DNA of 64,000 nucleotides, from assembly GCA_025403435.1 (NCBI GenBank), contig JAJQZP010000235.1, forward strand, positions 987,273-1,051,272, written 5' to 3'. The translations under genes were made by a program, and so were the position numbers. The notes beneath the pieces are model-generated. The model ran no database searches. It had not been told where the DNA came from and saw nothing but the letters and a program-made list of their open reading frames with translations. This DNA is from Artocarpus heterophyllus. Its lineage: Eukaryota > Streptophyta > Magnoliopsida > Rosales > Moraceae. Positions 12,097-25,706 of this stretch are shown piece by piece. The number at the start of each line of letters is the position of its first letter. Positions within the stretch are counted from its first letter, which is position 1.

Positions 12097-14639
12097 TGTA
12101 ATACTTGAGAAATTCTCAACTTTATTACACGTATAAAATTTAAGGATTATGTTAAGCAAAATACGTGTCACAGAGATTATTGTTTAAATCTGATTTATAT
12201 GATAAATTCCATAAGAGTAATTATGGAATTTTTAAGATTAAAAATCATGCCATAATCCTAAGTACAAATTAAACGAAAAGTTGAGGATTAATTGATATGT
12301 AAGGAAAGCTAAAAAGTTTAATTGTTGCAAAATCCGTTGCAATGAATTTTAAAATAGAAATGCAATTTAAGAAAAATACAATATGAAAAATATGGAAAAA
12401 TTCTACAATATAGGAATTAAGTTATACAAAAAATATACAGTATTAGAATAATACAGTATAAGAATTATACTGATAAAGTTAAGTAGCATAGAAATTATAC
12501 TACATAAAGTTATGTAGTATGAAATTGGATTGTATAAAGCAAAGCAGTATAGGAATTATACTATATAGAGGATATGAATAAGTATGAAATGTTGTATAAG
12601 CTTATAACAATATAGGAAATATAGCAGCAATATAGGAAAAAGACTGTCAGTGTAAATTTAGATAGTGTAAAATGCAAGTGGGGCCACTTGGAGACACGCA
12701 AAACGGTGAAAAACTTGCCACATCTCTCTCTCAAGGAACTGGTTCTAACAAGTGGTGGAGCAAATTTTTCTTAGTTGCAATTGGCTCCCTAGATTAAGTT
12801 ATTTTACAATTAATAACCTAAGTGACATAATTAGGCCTTATCTCCATCATTTTTGCATGAAACATGCAAAAAATCCATTTTCCTCTCGAAGTAAAACTAG
12901 CCCTCCTCCTCTCACTCTCCCAAATATTTTTCAAAGAATACAACCTCAAATCCATCCATGAAACCAGTTTAAGCATTGGTGATCAAGGAATAGTCAATTT
13001 TAAGGAAAAAAAATCCTAACTTTTGACTATAAGTTTTTAGTGTTTTCCTTGAGTTTTAAGATAGGATTTGATTTGAGGTGGCTATGATTTATATCAAGGA
13101 GGAATAGCAAAATTTAAGTACTCAAGAGAAGGGACAAAAGCTTGAGAAAATCCTTGGTAAAACCCTAACTTTTCCTAACATATATTAGGGTTTTTTTTCA
13201 AATGTTGAGTTGGATTTTTATGGTATGCTATGGGCTTGTTGTTAAGCTATTTTAGGAGCTTTCAAGTGATGAAAAGAAAGGTCAAACGCTTTGGAATGAT
13301 TGGGCAAAATTCTAACCTTTGGAACTAAGTTAAAATTTATATTTTACTATGCGTACAAACTGTTTGATGTATATATGGACTATGGCATGTAAGAAAAACA
13401 TTATGGTATGATTTGTTTATGTGTTAAGCGTATAAAATATGAATGCATGATAGACACTAGGATTTAAGTGCTAGAAAAGAGAAAGTATCTCCAACTTTGT
13501 TAATATACAAAGTTTAAAAAAAATTTCAAAAAATCAAGGTTTTGACAAGTTTAGGAGTTGATTCACTTTCTAGACAAAACAAAAGATTTGTCAGAAATAA
13601 CAAAATAAACTATTTACATAATAAAGTTTTGTAAAATTCTAAATGGATCAAATCAAAAGTTTGTTTTTAATTTGGTAGATTTGAAAATCAACTAAAAAAT
13701 CCACTGTAAAGTCAGAATTTGAGGAAAGTTAAAACATAAAAGTTGTAGATCTCTTTGAAATTGTGAAAAATCATAGATGGATTTTGAAAATTCTACATGG
13801 TTTATGAGTTATGAGTTTACAAGATTTAATCACAAAATTTAAAACGGTAAAATAAGGAAAATGTTTTGAAATTGGTTAAGTTAGACTAAGGAAATTTTGT
13901 AAGTTTTATTTATCGTTAAAAAATGGACATTTCGGTGTAAAATGGTTATTTTTGGTCTCGAGGGTAAAATTATCAAAATTTTGTGTTTTAGGTCAAAATC
14001 GCGTGGAATAGTATTTTTCAATATGCAAAGCTGGATTTCTACACAGCTAAGGGAATTAAGTAATTTTATGATTTAAAGCCTAAAAAAAATTGGGAATTTT
14101 TTGAGGAAAACCTGTTACAGGCGTAATCGCCAAGATTTTCGTATTAAAGGTAAAAACTATAAAGTTTTGATAAAATAGATTTTCATGAAAACAAAAATGA
14201 TGTTTTATTTTTACAATATTACGAGTAGCAAGGAAATGTAAGTTTTATTTAAAAAGGGTCCTGAAAGTTTTGAAAGACCTATCAAGAGCAAAATAGATAT
14301 CTTTTGAAAAAAAAAAAAAGAAGAAGCAAAAACAGACCCTGTAACATCTAATTTAGGAAAACTATGACACCGATTATTTTTTTAACAGGTATTATAGTAA
14401 TTAAATTAATTACTAGTGTGCCAATTAAAATTTGTGTCATCTAAAATCTATTTCATGTTATTTATTTCTACTTATTTTTAAATTTTCTAAAATTATTTTA
14501 TGTCTATTTAGTATATTTACCTAAATGCCCTTGAAACTTTTAATTATTTACGAAAATACGATTTTGGCATTTTGTGTCTAAAAGTCTCCAAAGAGACTCA
14601 TTTTTCCTGCCTTTTTTTTTTCCTCATCCTTGCTGACAC

Positions 14640-14715
14640 ACTCTCTCTCTTTCTTTCTTTCTTTCTTCCTTCTCTTTCTCTCATTCTCTCTTTCTTTCTT
14701 TCTTTTCTTCTTCTT
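14640..14715 (+). repeat. CT/CTTT-rich pyrimidine tract
   Basis: Long run of CT and CTTT units. Equivalent pyrimidine tracts sit at about 47105-47235 in the other plus-strand E2 copy and about 49300-49372 in E4, so the tract is a conserved part of these elements and may mark their promoter or transcript start. The promoter role is inference. Confidence 0.6.
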
Positions 14716-15187
14716 TACATCCACAATAAAGCAAAACCAGAGAGATCAAAAGGGAAAATTCAAGCGACCCTTTCACAAAAATCCACAAACAATCTCTCAC
14801 AAGCTCAAAGATCAAGGAGATTTAGACGATTTCAAAATTAAACTCTACTTTTGAATTAAGTTTGAGGTTAGATTTCTAAAACTCTAATCTTGGTTCTAGG
14901 TTGTATTTTGGTATGAAAATTAAGAGAAATGTGTTCTTGATGTTTGTGGGTAATTACACAACGTTTTTGAAGCTTGATTCACATAGATCTTTGTTTAAAC
15001 TGAGTTCTTGAGCTAGTTTTAAAAAGTTTTAATCTTTGATTTAGATTTGTTTGTTAAGCATGTTTAAATGTGTTAATCCATGGTTTTTATGCATTTTCTA
15101 TACCCTAAAAATTGTTAGAAAGGATCAAATTGAGTTTTAAAGTTTGAAAACTTTAAAGATAGAAATTGGAATTTCGAGAAGTTGTTT

Positions 15188-15345
15188 TGTCGGCAGGTTC
15201 GGCAGGCCGAACACCATGAATTGGCATGCTGATCACTGTTCAGTTTGATAGGTCAATGAATAGTAATCTGTAAGCCGAAAGAGAGTCCAAAAATAGTTGT
15301 TTTGTTCAGAAGGCCAGAAATAGTTGATCGGTAGGCCGATCAGGC
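15188..15345. repeat. GC-rich palindromic motif cluster (E2 copy D)
   Basis: Several spaced variants of the TCGGCAGGCCGA motif (for example GTTCGGCAGGCCGAAC near 15197, and 'gatcggtaggccgatc' near 15325) in otherwise AT-rich DNA. It sits about 850 bases into the element, downstream of the CT tract. Confidence 0.75.
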
Positions 15346-18108
15346 ATTCCAAACACACTTGTTTTATGCCGTTTTATATTACAAAATGTTCCAAGGATTT
15401 TATATAAATGATTATGGCACACTAATAAGAATAATTGGTAAATCAGTATGATTATGAATTAGGAATTTAGTTAAAGTATGAGTATTTTATACGTCGTAGG
15501 ATGACGGAGTACTTGGAGCTTACGTGGTGAAATTGTTATTGTAAGCTAGAAGTTATCATCATGGTAATTCACCAAGAGGTAAGGAATCCATTACTCATCT
15601 TTTGTGAGTTTTTATAGAATTAAAATTGATTGTTTTACTGTAAGATATATATATATATGTATGTTGAACTGCTATTATATAAGTATCACATATGAAACTA
15701 TGACATGAATTCGTCCTGTATTGTACAACGAGGAATATATTGATTTGACATATGTTGTTGTAAATTGAGAAGCATGGTTAGGAAAAACTGACTCTATAAA
15801 TAATGAATGATTCTAGAGGAATGGTAAGACATGAAAAGGGCGGCGGTTACGTTTTTGGGCACGAATACTCTAAAAGGTAAAATAGGGGGAGGTGATGACA
15901 CTCCCTTAAGTTGAAAGTCCCAGAACGCACTGTACAGGAATCGACTTGATAAGGATTCAAGGCTTGATGTCCCCTCACCGGAACACCCTTGGAATGTTTG
16001 AAGGGTGATCAAGCGTGCCCATTTGGGTTTCGATGAGTTGAGTGATACTCCATTGAACGTGGATACCTAAGATTAATGATGAATAGTAATATTTGTATAT
16101 ATGTATGTGTATGATACTTGGTAATGATTAACTATAGTATCCACAAAATATGATCATAATAAAATCTCATAATCTGGATAATGATAAGCACTAACTAACC
16201 ATGCAAGTTCTAATATGGCAATGATAAAAACCTAAAGGTAAGTAATGGTTTTTCCTACTGAACATTTTGTTGCTCATTCCCTTATATTTTTATCTTTTCA
16301 GGACTCACAATGTATGACGTGGTGACAAGAAACATAGTTGAGGAAGCTATGTAACTGTATACTTTAGAAATTGCTTCATTTGCTTAAGAATATCCTTCAT
16401 GATAATGTAAGCATCGTATGTTACTTTCTGTTACTGTATTAAGATGTGTTGAAGGTTGAAATGATGATGATAACAGTTTTGTATTATTAAATTTATGGTG
16501 CTACATTAAACTATAGTTTAATTATTATTTATATTTTTTATTTAAGTCCCAGGCAAATTTCTTTTGATGTTTATTTATAGTTTTTGTTCTTTATTTTATT
16601 TATTAAAAACTGTTAACCCCTACTTAGGGGCGTTACAAAAACTCTCTTTAGCAAGAATTTTTTTGTAATATGTAAGCAACGAAATGGTAAAGTAAAATGA
16701 GAAGTTTAGCCAAGTAATGTTCAAGTTGCATGACTTATGAAAAACCCAAGGGTAAAATCATCTTTTTTTATAAAACCATTAAAACGAACCCTGACCCTCC
16801 GAATTAGGGAAATGCCTTTAGACAGAAAATGTTCTGTGTTACGTTAAATAATGAAACCGTCATGTAAGACAAGAAATTTGACCATGTGACAAATAGGTTA
16901 AGTAATGAAAAAAAAAACATTAAGTAATGAGGTTAAGTAAAAGGAATGAACGTTTAACGTTTAAGTTGTGTTATCGATCAAGTGAGTTGGTAATAAAAAA
17001 AGTTAGCTAATAGTCAGGTGTCATTTGAATAGGACACCAAGCTGACTAATAGAAAAAAATTGTTGAAGAAGAAATACTAGAGTGATGTCCATGTAAGTTT
17101 CAAATCTCACCTATGGCATGAAGAAAATGCTTGAAATATATTGTATTTGTTATGCTTAATGTTTTAAAGTTCAAGTCATGTTCTACAATATGTCACAATT
17201 ATTATTTTATTATGCTAGACATTAAATTATGTCACGCAAAATGCTCATTAAGATTACATAGTTAGTAATCCAAACCCTTAAGTTAAGATAAAAAAATGTC
17301 TTACCAGCCTCTCAATCTAAGGGCAGTGTCATGCTAAGTTATGTTATGGCCTCGGTGTTTAATGGTCAAGCATATTTGGTGTGTACATTTGAGACCATAG
17401 TTTAAGAAAATTAAGAATGATGATAAAATATTTATAAAAGAACATAAATAGAATCATGCGTTATGTTATTGCTTGCATTCCTTTTTAGAAATATTTTCTT
17501 TACAAGTAATATTTATCAGAAACATGTTACAAGAAATGTTTATTGACGAAGAATGTTTCGTGAAAACGTTTTACAAGAAATGTTTCAAGAAAAAAAGTTT
17601 TATGAAAAATGTTTAATCAAAAATGATTTTATGAGAAAGGTTTTAAGAAGTAAGTTTTATAAAGAAAGAATAAATGTTTTGTGAGATTAGACTGAACTTA
17701 CTGAGCGAAAGTTTATCATAAGTTCCTTCATGCTATAGGTAGTCCTACGGGAGACTAATATGACTGGTTGAAGAGCTTGGTGTTGTGGGGAGACAAAGGC
17801 AAAGGTTCGGTATATGTATAACCACAGTTGTTTGCTTAAAGAAAAAGTTTTTACAGTTTTTAAAAGATGTTTTAAGAAGTTTTACAAAAGTAAATGTTTA
17901 CTCAACGAATTTTAAGAAATGTTTTGAATGATTATAAAGTTTGTTTGTATTATGTTTTAGTTTATATTGCAATGGATATTGCAACAGTTTTAAGTATGAT
18001 TTTAAGAAAAAAATTTACCGAGTATTTTTCTTAAAAGTAAGTAAGATTATGTTTAAGAAATAATGTTTAAACAAGTTAAATAATGGCCCGAAAAACCAGG
18101 TCATTACA

Positions 18109-19960
18109 CTAAGTTCATGATTAATTTTTTTCGTAAATCTAATGACTAAATGATATATATCTGCTGTTAGATTACTTTTTGGATATCCACCAAAAAAATC
18201 CTCTATATATTTACAGAATAGACATTATTTCCTAAAATAAGTAATGTCCCTATTGACTAAAGACTTCATCCCTTTTTTTACTATTCGTTTTTCTGTGATA
18301 ATTATGGTACTTTTACTAATTAAATAGTCACCTTCTCTAGTTGCCAAATTGACTTATATTTAAGGTTGAAGCCGTTCACAGACGAGGGTGACGGCTGCCT
18401 CTTTTAAACTTCTATTTTCTTTTGAACTTTTGTATGAAATTTTAGAAAATTCTATTTTAGTTTCTTGATATTGTATTTCCTCCCTCACCTTCTCCTCCCA
18501 AAATTATCACTTTATTTTTCCCATCTCATTAATTCAGTTATGCCCTTATTTTTTTACTAATTTTTCCGGCTCGGACTCTACTTCTAGTAAGTGATTTAAT
18601 TGGTCATCTATTGGATCGACCGCCAAATTGAGCGACCGTTGGTCATCCATGGGTGTTGTTCCTCAGAATCTACGGGTAACGTTGGTTCGATGAATTATTT
18701 TGTGGACCTATTACCAGCAGATCATGCTCTTTCCATGAATTTACGGTCACTCGACGTGCAACTAGTCACCCAATAAACAAGTGACCATGTTTTATGTTTG
18801 TCATTTGAACAAGAAATTCAAATGACATCCAAATCTTCTTGCAAACTCCTATCATCAATTTTTATGTTGTCCTTGCGGTATAGTTCAACTTCAACTTTCA
18901 ACATTTCACTAGTTACCTTTCAAATCCAACTTTCTACATATATATTTTCATTCATCACCTTCTAGAACCTCGGAAAAATCAAAAGCATGTATCACGGAAA
19001 CTGAACAACTTAAAACTTGTATTTCAACAAGGTGGCTGAAAATAAAGAAAACCACTTCAAGGTTATTGGTAATTACAACTTTTTATTTTAGTCTCTTTTT
19101 GCGTCTTTTTTCTGTGAAGTTTATGCTAACAGTGTATATTTTTAAATCATTAAATTTGATCAAAATCATATTTTTTTAAAATCTGACAGTAAAGAAACAC
19201 ATGCCTACTAGTTGATTACTTTTTCAGCATTCACCAAAAAAAAAATTGTAGTCATTAAAAATTACAGCTGATTAATTCAACATCATTGCTAAGCATTGTC
19301 ATCTCTCACGGTTCAAGATATTTAGTCAAACTTGGCTTGCTAATTTGTTTAATTAGTTTATTTTGCCACCAGAAGTGACGTACAATATATAATGGAACAA
19401 GCGATAGTAGGCTATTTACATATGTGCGCCACAGTATCTCTCCTAGTACATATAATACAAAAAATTTCCACACATTTATCTAACCAATACCCATGATATC
19501 TTTTAATCAATATTAATATACAATGATATATAAAAGTATAAGCCAAAAAAAAAAAAAAGCTAGCTTCAATTAATCCAAGCGTATACTACAAAAAACTCTT
19601 ACTACACCATTAACAAAAAATTAAAAAAAAAAAGAAGAAGAAAGAATCGTTTTTTGGCATTATATAATCGTCACTATAACATATATACTAATCGTTTACC
19701 ATGTCATATATGTATATTTCATTGGTCTATGACTAATATTAAATGGAGAAAAAACAATAATATATCATTGCTCTACAAAATAAAGAAAAAACAATAATTT
19801 GAGTTTTATAAAGTTTTTCTTTAACACATTTGTAATGGTATATGTATCATTCCCGTATGGCAAATATTATTGAATGAAAGAAAGAGGTCCAATAATTTGC
19901 TTCTTTAACGATCAATTTCTCTCATAAAATAGAATTATTATTGATTATGAATGATCATAT
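18109..19960. other. spacer upstream of the BAHD pseudogene
   Basis: No gene recognised. AT-rich with A-runs at about 19545-19558 and 19620-19632. The last few hundred bases would have been the BAHD promoter and 5' UTR; no TATA box is called. Confidence 0.45.
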
Positions 19961-20534
19961 ATGGGTGGAGGAGAAATATTCAATGGTGAGATTATTCAAA
20001 AAGGAAGAATTAAACCATCTTCTCCAACTCGTCAAGACCTAAAGATTCATGAGCACTCTCTCTTGGATCAGCTCACCATTATAATCTACATCCCTATAAT
20101 TCTCTTCTATCCCTGCAATTATCGTCACAGCAATAATAATATGACCAATATTATTTACTATCTGAAGAGCTCCTTATTGAAAACCCTAACTCTCTTCTAC
20201 TTATTGGCAGGAAGAATCAAGGAAAATTACATCGTTGTGGAATGCAATGATGAAGGAGCGGAATTCATCGAGGCCCGAGTGGACCGCCCGATGTTAGAGA
20301 TTCTGGAACGGCCAGCGCCTAATACAGAAGCACTGAGAAAGCTTCTCACGGTCGACATCGAATCAAAAGAAGCGACGAAAGGAGCCTTACTACACGTTCA
20401 AATCAACGTTTTCGAGTGTAACGGGACTGCTATTGGATTTAGTCTCTGGCACAAGATCGCCGACGCTTCCACGTTGACCATGTTCATGAACACCTGGGCT
20501 ACAATTGCAAGCACAAGATCCATACCCAGATTGA
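19961..20534 (+). pseudogene. BAHD acyltransferase, 5' fragment
   Basis: An open frame from ATG 19961 encodes the N-terminal half of a BAHD acyltransferase: KPSSPT, HEHSLLDQL, IYIPIILFYP, FYLLAGRIK, and the catalytic HxxxD motif as HKIAD (20450-20464, about residue 164) followed by the STLTMFMNTWA segment. Both His and Asp are present. Enzymes of this family transfer acyl groups from CoA thioesters to alcohols or amines in the cytosol; the sequence is closest in feel to vinorine synthase-like members. Homology stops near 20530-20540, where minus-strand E1 sequence begins; the frame then runs on into that element to 20572. The remainder of the gene lies at 38070-38881, past about 17.5 kb of nested transposons. 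Confidence 0.88.
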
Positions 20535-21811
20535 TTTTGAAACAATTTTGTAAATATATCTTAAAACTTTGAAAACATTTCTTAAAACTTTAAAAACACT
20601 AAATCAAATAGTGAAAAAACATTTTCTTTCAGTAGCGGAAACAGACTGTAGTGGTATCTATATCCAGATATTCGCATTTGTCCTTTACAACATCGAGCTC
20701 TTCAAACAGATCCTATTGATCATCCATAGAACTACCTACAGCATTAAGAAACTTTTAATGAGCTTTCGCTCAATAAGTCCAATCATAATCTCACAAATCA
20801 TTAAAACATGCTTTATAAGCTTTTCTCATAAAAACCTTTCTCTAAAAATGTTTTTTATAAACGTTTTGATAAAACATTTCTTAAATGTTTTTCTTAAAAC
20901 ATTCTTCATAAACCTTTTCTTGTAAATATAAAAATGTTTTTGATAAATATTTAACAAAAAACATTTCTCAGAATGTTTTTCATAATACATAAACATTTCA
21001 TAACAAGGAATACAAGCAAAATCAAAATGCATGATTCTATTTATGTTCAATTATGAACTTTTAATTATGAGCATCTTATGATCATTTTTTATCTTTACTT
21101 CTAACATGTAAACTTTAGTGTTTTTACCAACACCATAAAACATGAGAAGATAATCATGTTTCTTCCTTTGTGGAAGACTTGAGACCATCGAATATCGAAG
21201 TCATAACTTTAACTTTACTTGTGTATCTTACATTAAGTAGGCCAGTATAACACTTTTTTTTTAATCTTTATTTTACCTTTCTTTTAACTTTAGTGAGCAT
21301 ATCAAATACCAACACATCATATGTAAACACATTTGCAAATCATAACTTGCACTCTTTAAAATATTATGCATTTCAGATTTAAACATACTTTAAGAATAAT
21401 AATTGCCAATACATTGTAAATTTTTACTTGATCTTTTAAACGTTATGCATATTAAATGCAATCATGCTTTAAACATAATAGTTGCAAGTAAATTGCAAGT
21501 CTTGATTTAAACTTTAAAACTTTTTGTGTAATAAATGCAAACATACTTTAAAAACAACTTGCATAGCAATTATAAACACATTTGCAAACATATATATAAG
21601 TATTTAAAAATCATTTACTTTATACTGTAGGTGAGGTTTGAACTTACCTGTAATGCCCTTATGTGGGGGTTAGCAGTATTGAATAAATAAAAATAAACTT
21701 AAATTTAATATTATTTAAATCAATTAAACAATGCCCATAGGGCTTTAAACAAAAATAAAAATAAACGTTTCAATACAAACCATAGTTTTTAGTGTAGCAC
21801 TAAATATATAA

Positions 21812-23847
21812 TGTTGGAAACAAAGTGCGCAGCGGAATTTTTAAAATTTTTTCATCAGAGTATTTTCCAAAACACAAGTTTGACATGTTATATGTATAAA
21901 TTAAACAGATCTTACTAACCTCAGTGTGCCGAAGAACCTCCGCGACCTGTGTAGAGAAGTAACGTTCCAGAAGAGCCTCAACCAACTGGTCTTCTTTGCT
22001 ATTCTCTATCCACAACCGGAGTGAGTGTGGGCTCACACGTACAGCTCTTCCACCGGTGACTCTCCTTCCAACCAATAGAGAGAACCCAAAGCTAGTGTTC
22101 GTGATTTGTGAACAAAAGCTCTCAGGGAGTTTTCAGATGCTCACTAGAAGAGTATCACTCTTAATCTCTCAAATTGATCTGAGTAAATCATTAGACTCAC
22201 TCCCTTTTTATACCTATTGGTCATTGGGGTCAGTCCATATCAGATTAGGTCTCAAAAATCGAAACAGAATCAAGTTCGGATCAATATCTGATAAGATACG
22301 CGTGAAAAACGCGTAATCTTAGCTGTCGCGGTCGGCATGCCGAACTGTGAGATAGGCAGGCCGAACTGGCCAGTTCGGCAGGCCGAACACGTCATCCGGC
22401 ATGCCGAACTGCCGAGAAAAAATCTCCGCGAATCTTTTATTTTCCACCCGAGATTCTAAAGGATAAAGTCTCAGTTTTGATTCAAATAGCCCAATAGAAA
22501 AGATATCTGATCAAAACAAACTTTATCAAGATAATCTCTAAGAAAATAAATCAATTCACAATAATTCTACAAGTTTATCTTGTTCTAATTGTCCAAAATT
22601 AAAACAACCGATAAACAGACAAGAATTATCCGAACGCCATAATTCAACAAGTTCATCTAGAACTAATTTCTTACATAATTAATTCAACCGATAAACAGAC
22701 ATGAATTATTTGATTCTTATAAATTTTAAACGAATCTGATAAATCCGACATAAGTCACCAATTATTGAAAAAGCACGCCGTGTCGTTACAGGATTTTGTG
22801 AGCTAGCAAAGGGGACCAAAATGGACCTATAAAGTTCAAGCTCATGATAATTATGAAACCCAATATCCCAGATATACATTTCACAATTATCAACTCCAAC
22901 GCTACTCCACTAAAAGCTTGGAGCTGCACTCTCGAACTTTATAGAATTACGAAGCTCGTGTAGCTAAGTCTCCATGACATATCATAGTGTATTGCATCCC
23001 CATATGATCATCCATAATCGGCTTAAGGACAAGTTCTGTCTTACCTTCCCGATTATTTTTATCTTACGTTCCATTGTCTCACCATTAGAAAACTTACCAT
23101 CCAAAGATAGTATACCATTCGGTTACACCTATGTATCCAAATGGTTGAGCGCTCCAGTTTTCCAATTACAGGACAACGCATATAAGAGGATATCATTACT
23201 CCTTAAGAGGAGCTATGGATTCCATATCTATGAATAACAAGTCTACGCTACCAAGAGTCATGTCTCCAACGTACCGGCATGCATGCCACTATAGAGATGT
23301 GGGAGTCACCCATTGGTACATCAAAAGACACAAATCGAGACAACGGGCCCATTATTCATCTCAGGATTAAGATACAATACAAATGATTGTTTAAAGTGAA
23401 TCGATTTGCCAAGACAGAATTATTAATCCAAATCAATTCACTTTATGTCCCGATCCAACACATAGTCACTTATGACAACGCGCCAATGTTTCTATTCACG
23501 GAGTCCAACTCCGATGGCCAAGACAAACCATCTCCCAAAAGGGATATAGACAACATAACAATCTTTACATGAATAAAGCGCCCAACTTTATTCCCTCGAT
23601 TGCGGATCATATATATTTTAGACCATCACCTTAAGAGTCGTGTCTACCGCATAATCATCCCATCATATGCCCAACTCTTAAGGTTTAGACTGACAGTCTC
23701 AGACTACTGTTTGCTTATCATACATTCAACAAATATGAACGTAAAGAGGACAATATTTGGTATATATAAATGAATAAATTCTTTATTGATAAAAATGTCT
23801 CCAAAAACGTATTACATTTTTACTCCTTAGAGCATACATGTCTAACA
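21812..23847 (-). repeat. copia copy 1, 3' LTR
   Basis: 2036 bp, starting TGTTGGAAAC on the plus strand and ending GTCTAACA. Nearly identical to 29483-31518. TATA-like TATAAAAA (minus) at 22205-22212 with a CCAAT just upstream; the GC-rich palindrome cluster at about 22325-22420 lies upstream of it in element orientation, so in U3. Confidence 0.93.
22325..22420. repeat. GC-rich palindromic motif cluster (copia 1 3' LTR)
   Basis: About four motifs, including CGGCATGCCGAAC and GTTCGGCAGGCCGAAC, spaced roughly 20-25 bases. Located about 120-210 bases upstream of the putative TATA box in element orientation. Confidence 0.8.
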
Positions 23848-23858
23848 ATCTCCCACTT
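23848..23858 (-). other. polypurine tract of copia copy 1
   Basis: On the minus strand AAGTGGGAGAT abuts the TGTTAGACATG start of the 3' LTR, the standard plus-strand priming site of LTR elements. Confidence 0.8.
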
Positions 23859-23861
23859 GCA

Positions 23862-25706
23862 CTAAGTGAGTAAATACTGCAAATTTCGCATCCCAATAGC
23901 TTCCACATGCCTTTCGAAGACTCTCCCAGAAAGTGTCTTCGTAAATGGATCAGCTAAATTGTCCTCTGACGCGATCTTGCACACCGTGACATGCCCGCTC
24001 TCAACGAAGTCCTTTATCACATGATACTTCCGATCAATATGCTTACTCTTCTTGTGAAATCTTGGTTCCTTAGCATTAGCTACCGCCGCACTGTTATCAC
24101 AGTACAGTGATACCGCTTTATCCACACCAGGAACTACCTCAAGATCCCCAAGGAACTTGCGGAGCCACACTGCTTCTTTCGAAGCATCACTAGCCGCCAC
24201 ATACTCGGCCTCCATCGTTGAATCCGAAGTGCAATCTTGCTTCACACTTCTCCAACTGATGGCACCGCCACCCAGAGTAAACACAAACCCCGATGTCGAT
24301 TTCCTAGAATCCAGGCAGGATTGAAAATCCGAATCAGTGTATCCTAGAGGAGTTAAATCCTCACCCGAATACACAAGCATATACCCTCGAGTCCTTCTCA
24401 GGTACTTGAAAATATGCTTTACCGCAACCCAATGGTTCGGTCCTGGATCCGCCTGAAATCGACTCACAATCCCGACCGCATAGCTAATATCCGGTCGAGT
24501 GCAAAGCATGGCATACATGAGACTACCTACTGCCGAAGCATAAGGCACCTTCTTCATGTATTCTCTTTCTTCATAAGACTTTGGAGAGTCTTTCTTAGAA
24601 AGAGTAATTCCAGACCTAGATGGTTGCCCACCTTTCTTGGAATCCTGCATTGCAAACCTCCTGAGAATTTTATCTATGTAGCCGGCCTGTGACAAAGCTA
24701 TCATTTTGTTCTTCCTATCCCGAAAGATCTGGATACCGAGAACAAAATTAGCCTCACCCAAGTCCTTCATGTCAAACTGCTTGGTCAACCATAATTTGAC
24801 CGATGACAACGCCCCAACGTCATTGCCAATTAGCAGAATGTCATCTACATAGAGTAGTAGAAAAACCACCTTCCCATTCTTAATGTGTTTGTAAACACAT
24901 GGTTCATCCACATTTTGTGAGAACCCATAAGTCTTGATCACTTGATCAAATCTTATGTTCCAAGAACGAGAAGCCTGCTTAAGTCCATAAATAGACTTTA
25001 GCAACTTACAAACCTTACCCTCTTGACCCGCGACCTTGAACCCATCTGGTTGTTCCATATAAATGGACTCATCAAGATAGCCATTCAGAAAAGCCGTCTT
25101 GACATCCATCTGCCAAATCTCGTAGTCAAGAGCGGCAGCTATGGACAAGAGAATCCGGATGGACTTAAGCATGGCTACAGGCGAAAAGGTTTCCTCATAA
25201 TCGATTCCTTCCTTTTGCGTATAACCCTTAGCTACCAGTCTAGCCTTAAAGGTTTCGACCTTTCCATCCACTCCTCTTTTCCTCTTGTAGATCCACTTAC
25301 TCCCTATGGGTTTTACCCCTTCGGGAAGATCCACAAGCTCCCAGACCCGATTAGTCTCCATAGACTTCATCTCAATGTTCATGGCCTCTGTCCAGAGTCT
25401 TGAATCAACATCCTCCATAGCTTCTGCATAAGTATAAGGATCCCTGTCATGTTCATCCGGTTCAGCCAAAAAGACCTCCCCATTGAACATATACCTCTCA
25501 GGTTGACACCCGATCCTCCCACTACGCCGAAGCCCCTGAGGTTGTTGTTCAGGTTTGTTTGGTTTTTCTACACCGATCGGAATGGTTTCGTTCGGAACCT
25601 CCGAAGTAAACGGATTACCCCTCAACTCCTCAAGCACCACTTTGCTTTGAGGTTTAAAGTCGTTCATGTAACTTTCCTCAAGGAAAGTTACATTAGTTGA
25701 AACCAC
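23862..25706 (-). CDS. copia copy 1 pol, RT and RNase H part
   Basis: 614-residue frame carrying the copia reverse transcriptase (WTEAMNIEM entry, [17 protein letters not shown], the [13 protein letters not shown] block, [15 protein letters not shown], and catalytic YVDD at 24840-24851), then RNase H ([50 protein letters not shown]). The domains are complete to a stop just before the polypurine tract. It is in a different frame from the upstream gag-integrase part because one A is missing from an A-run at 25730-25733 compared with the second copy. Its product would act in the cytosolic virus-like particle to copy element RNA. The first residues come from frame extension, not a true start. Confidence 0.93.
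   Translation of the reverse strand: MVSTNVTFLEESYMNDFKPQSKVVLEELRGNPFTSEVPNETIPIGVEKPNKPEQQPQGLRRSGRIGCQPERYMFNGEVFLAEPDEHDRDPYTYAEAMEDVDSRLWTEAMNIEMKSMETNRVWELVDLPEGVKPIGSKWIYKRKRGVDGKVETFKARLVAKGYTQKEGIDYEETFSPVAMLKSIRILLSIAAALDYEIWQMDVKTAFLNGYLDESIYMEQPDGFKVAGQEGKVCKLLKSIYGLKQASRSWNIRFDQVIKTYGFSQNVDEPCVYKHIKNGKVVFLLLYVDDILLIGNDVGALSSVKLWLTKQFDMKDLGEANFVLGIQIFRDRKNKMIALSQAGYIDKILRRFAMQDSKKGGQPSRSGITLSKKDSPKSYEEREYMKKVPYASAVGSLMYAMLCTRPDISYAVGIVSRFQADPGPNHWVAVKHIFKYLRRTRGYMLVYSGEDLTPLGYTDSDFQSCLDSRKSTSGFVFTLGGGAISWRSVKQDCTSDSTMEAEYVAASDASKEAVWLRKFLGDLEVVPGVDKAVSLYCDNSAAVANAKEPRFHKKSKHIDRKYHVIKDFVESGHVTVCKIASEDNLADPFTKTLSGRVFERHVEAIGMRNLQYLLT

Larger units (their letters stand above)
14340..16637 (+). 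mobile_element. E2 family copy D (non-coding TG...CA element)
   Basis: Starts TGTAACATCT and ends AGGGGCGTTACA. It shares a collinear series of blocks with two other copies (21649-34150 minus, 46857-64000 plus): 'aatgcccttgaaac' near 14526, a CT-rich tract at 14640-14715, 'gggtaattacacaacg' near 14948, a GC-rich palindrome cluster at about 15188-15345, 'atggcacactaat' near 15413, and 'tacgtcgtaggatga' near 15490. It lies inside the E1 copy. Flanking five-mers (GACCC / AAAAC) do not match, so either the duplication has decayed or an edge is altered. No coding sequence; probable solo LTR of about 2.3 kb. Confidence 0.6.
12097..18108 (+). mobile_element. E1 family copy B (non-coding TG...CA element), split by an E2 element
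   Basis: Starts TGTAATACTT and ends GGTCATTACA; flanks ATTAG and CTAAG agree at three of five bases, a decayed target duplication. It runs collinear with the E1 copy at 48003-54319: a terminal block containing AAGGATTATGTTAAG, a 'cagtataagaattatactg' array at about 12420-12660, and an 'aaatgttttat' array at about 17470-17700. After removal of the inserted element at 14340-16637 about 3.7 kb remain. No gag-pol and no repeat of one end at the other, so a long solo LTR is inferred. The ends resemble those of gypsy-type LTRs, but lineage is not proven. Confidence 0.65.

Noticed and set aside
14572..14854. Two overlapping Leu/Ser/Phe-rich frames
   Set aside because: Produced by the CT/CTTT tract of E2 copy D.
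20569..21050. Frames of 118 and 74 residues on opposite strands
   Set aside because: Phe/Lys/Leu-rich translation of the AAACATTT array inside E1 copy C; not a gene.
21996..22316. 106-residue frame repeated in all four copia LTRs (also about 29667, 56253, 63616), and the 87- and 61-residue frames
   Set aside because: Antisense to element transcription and similar only because the LTRs are near-identical copies; no start context or domain signal.
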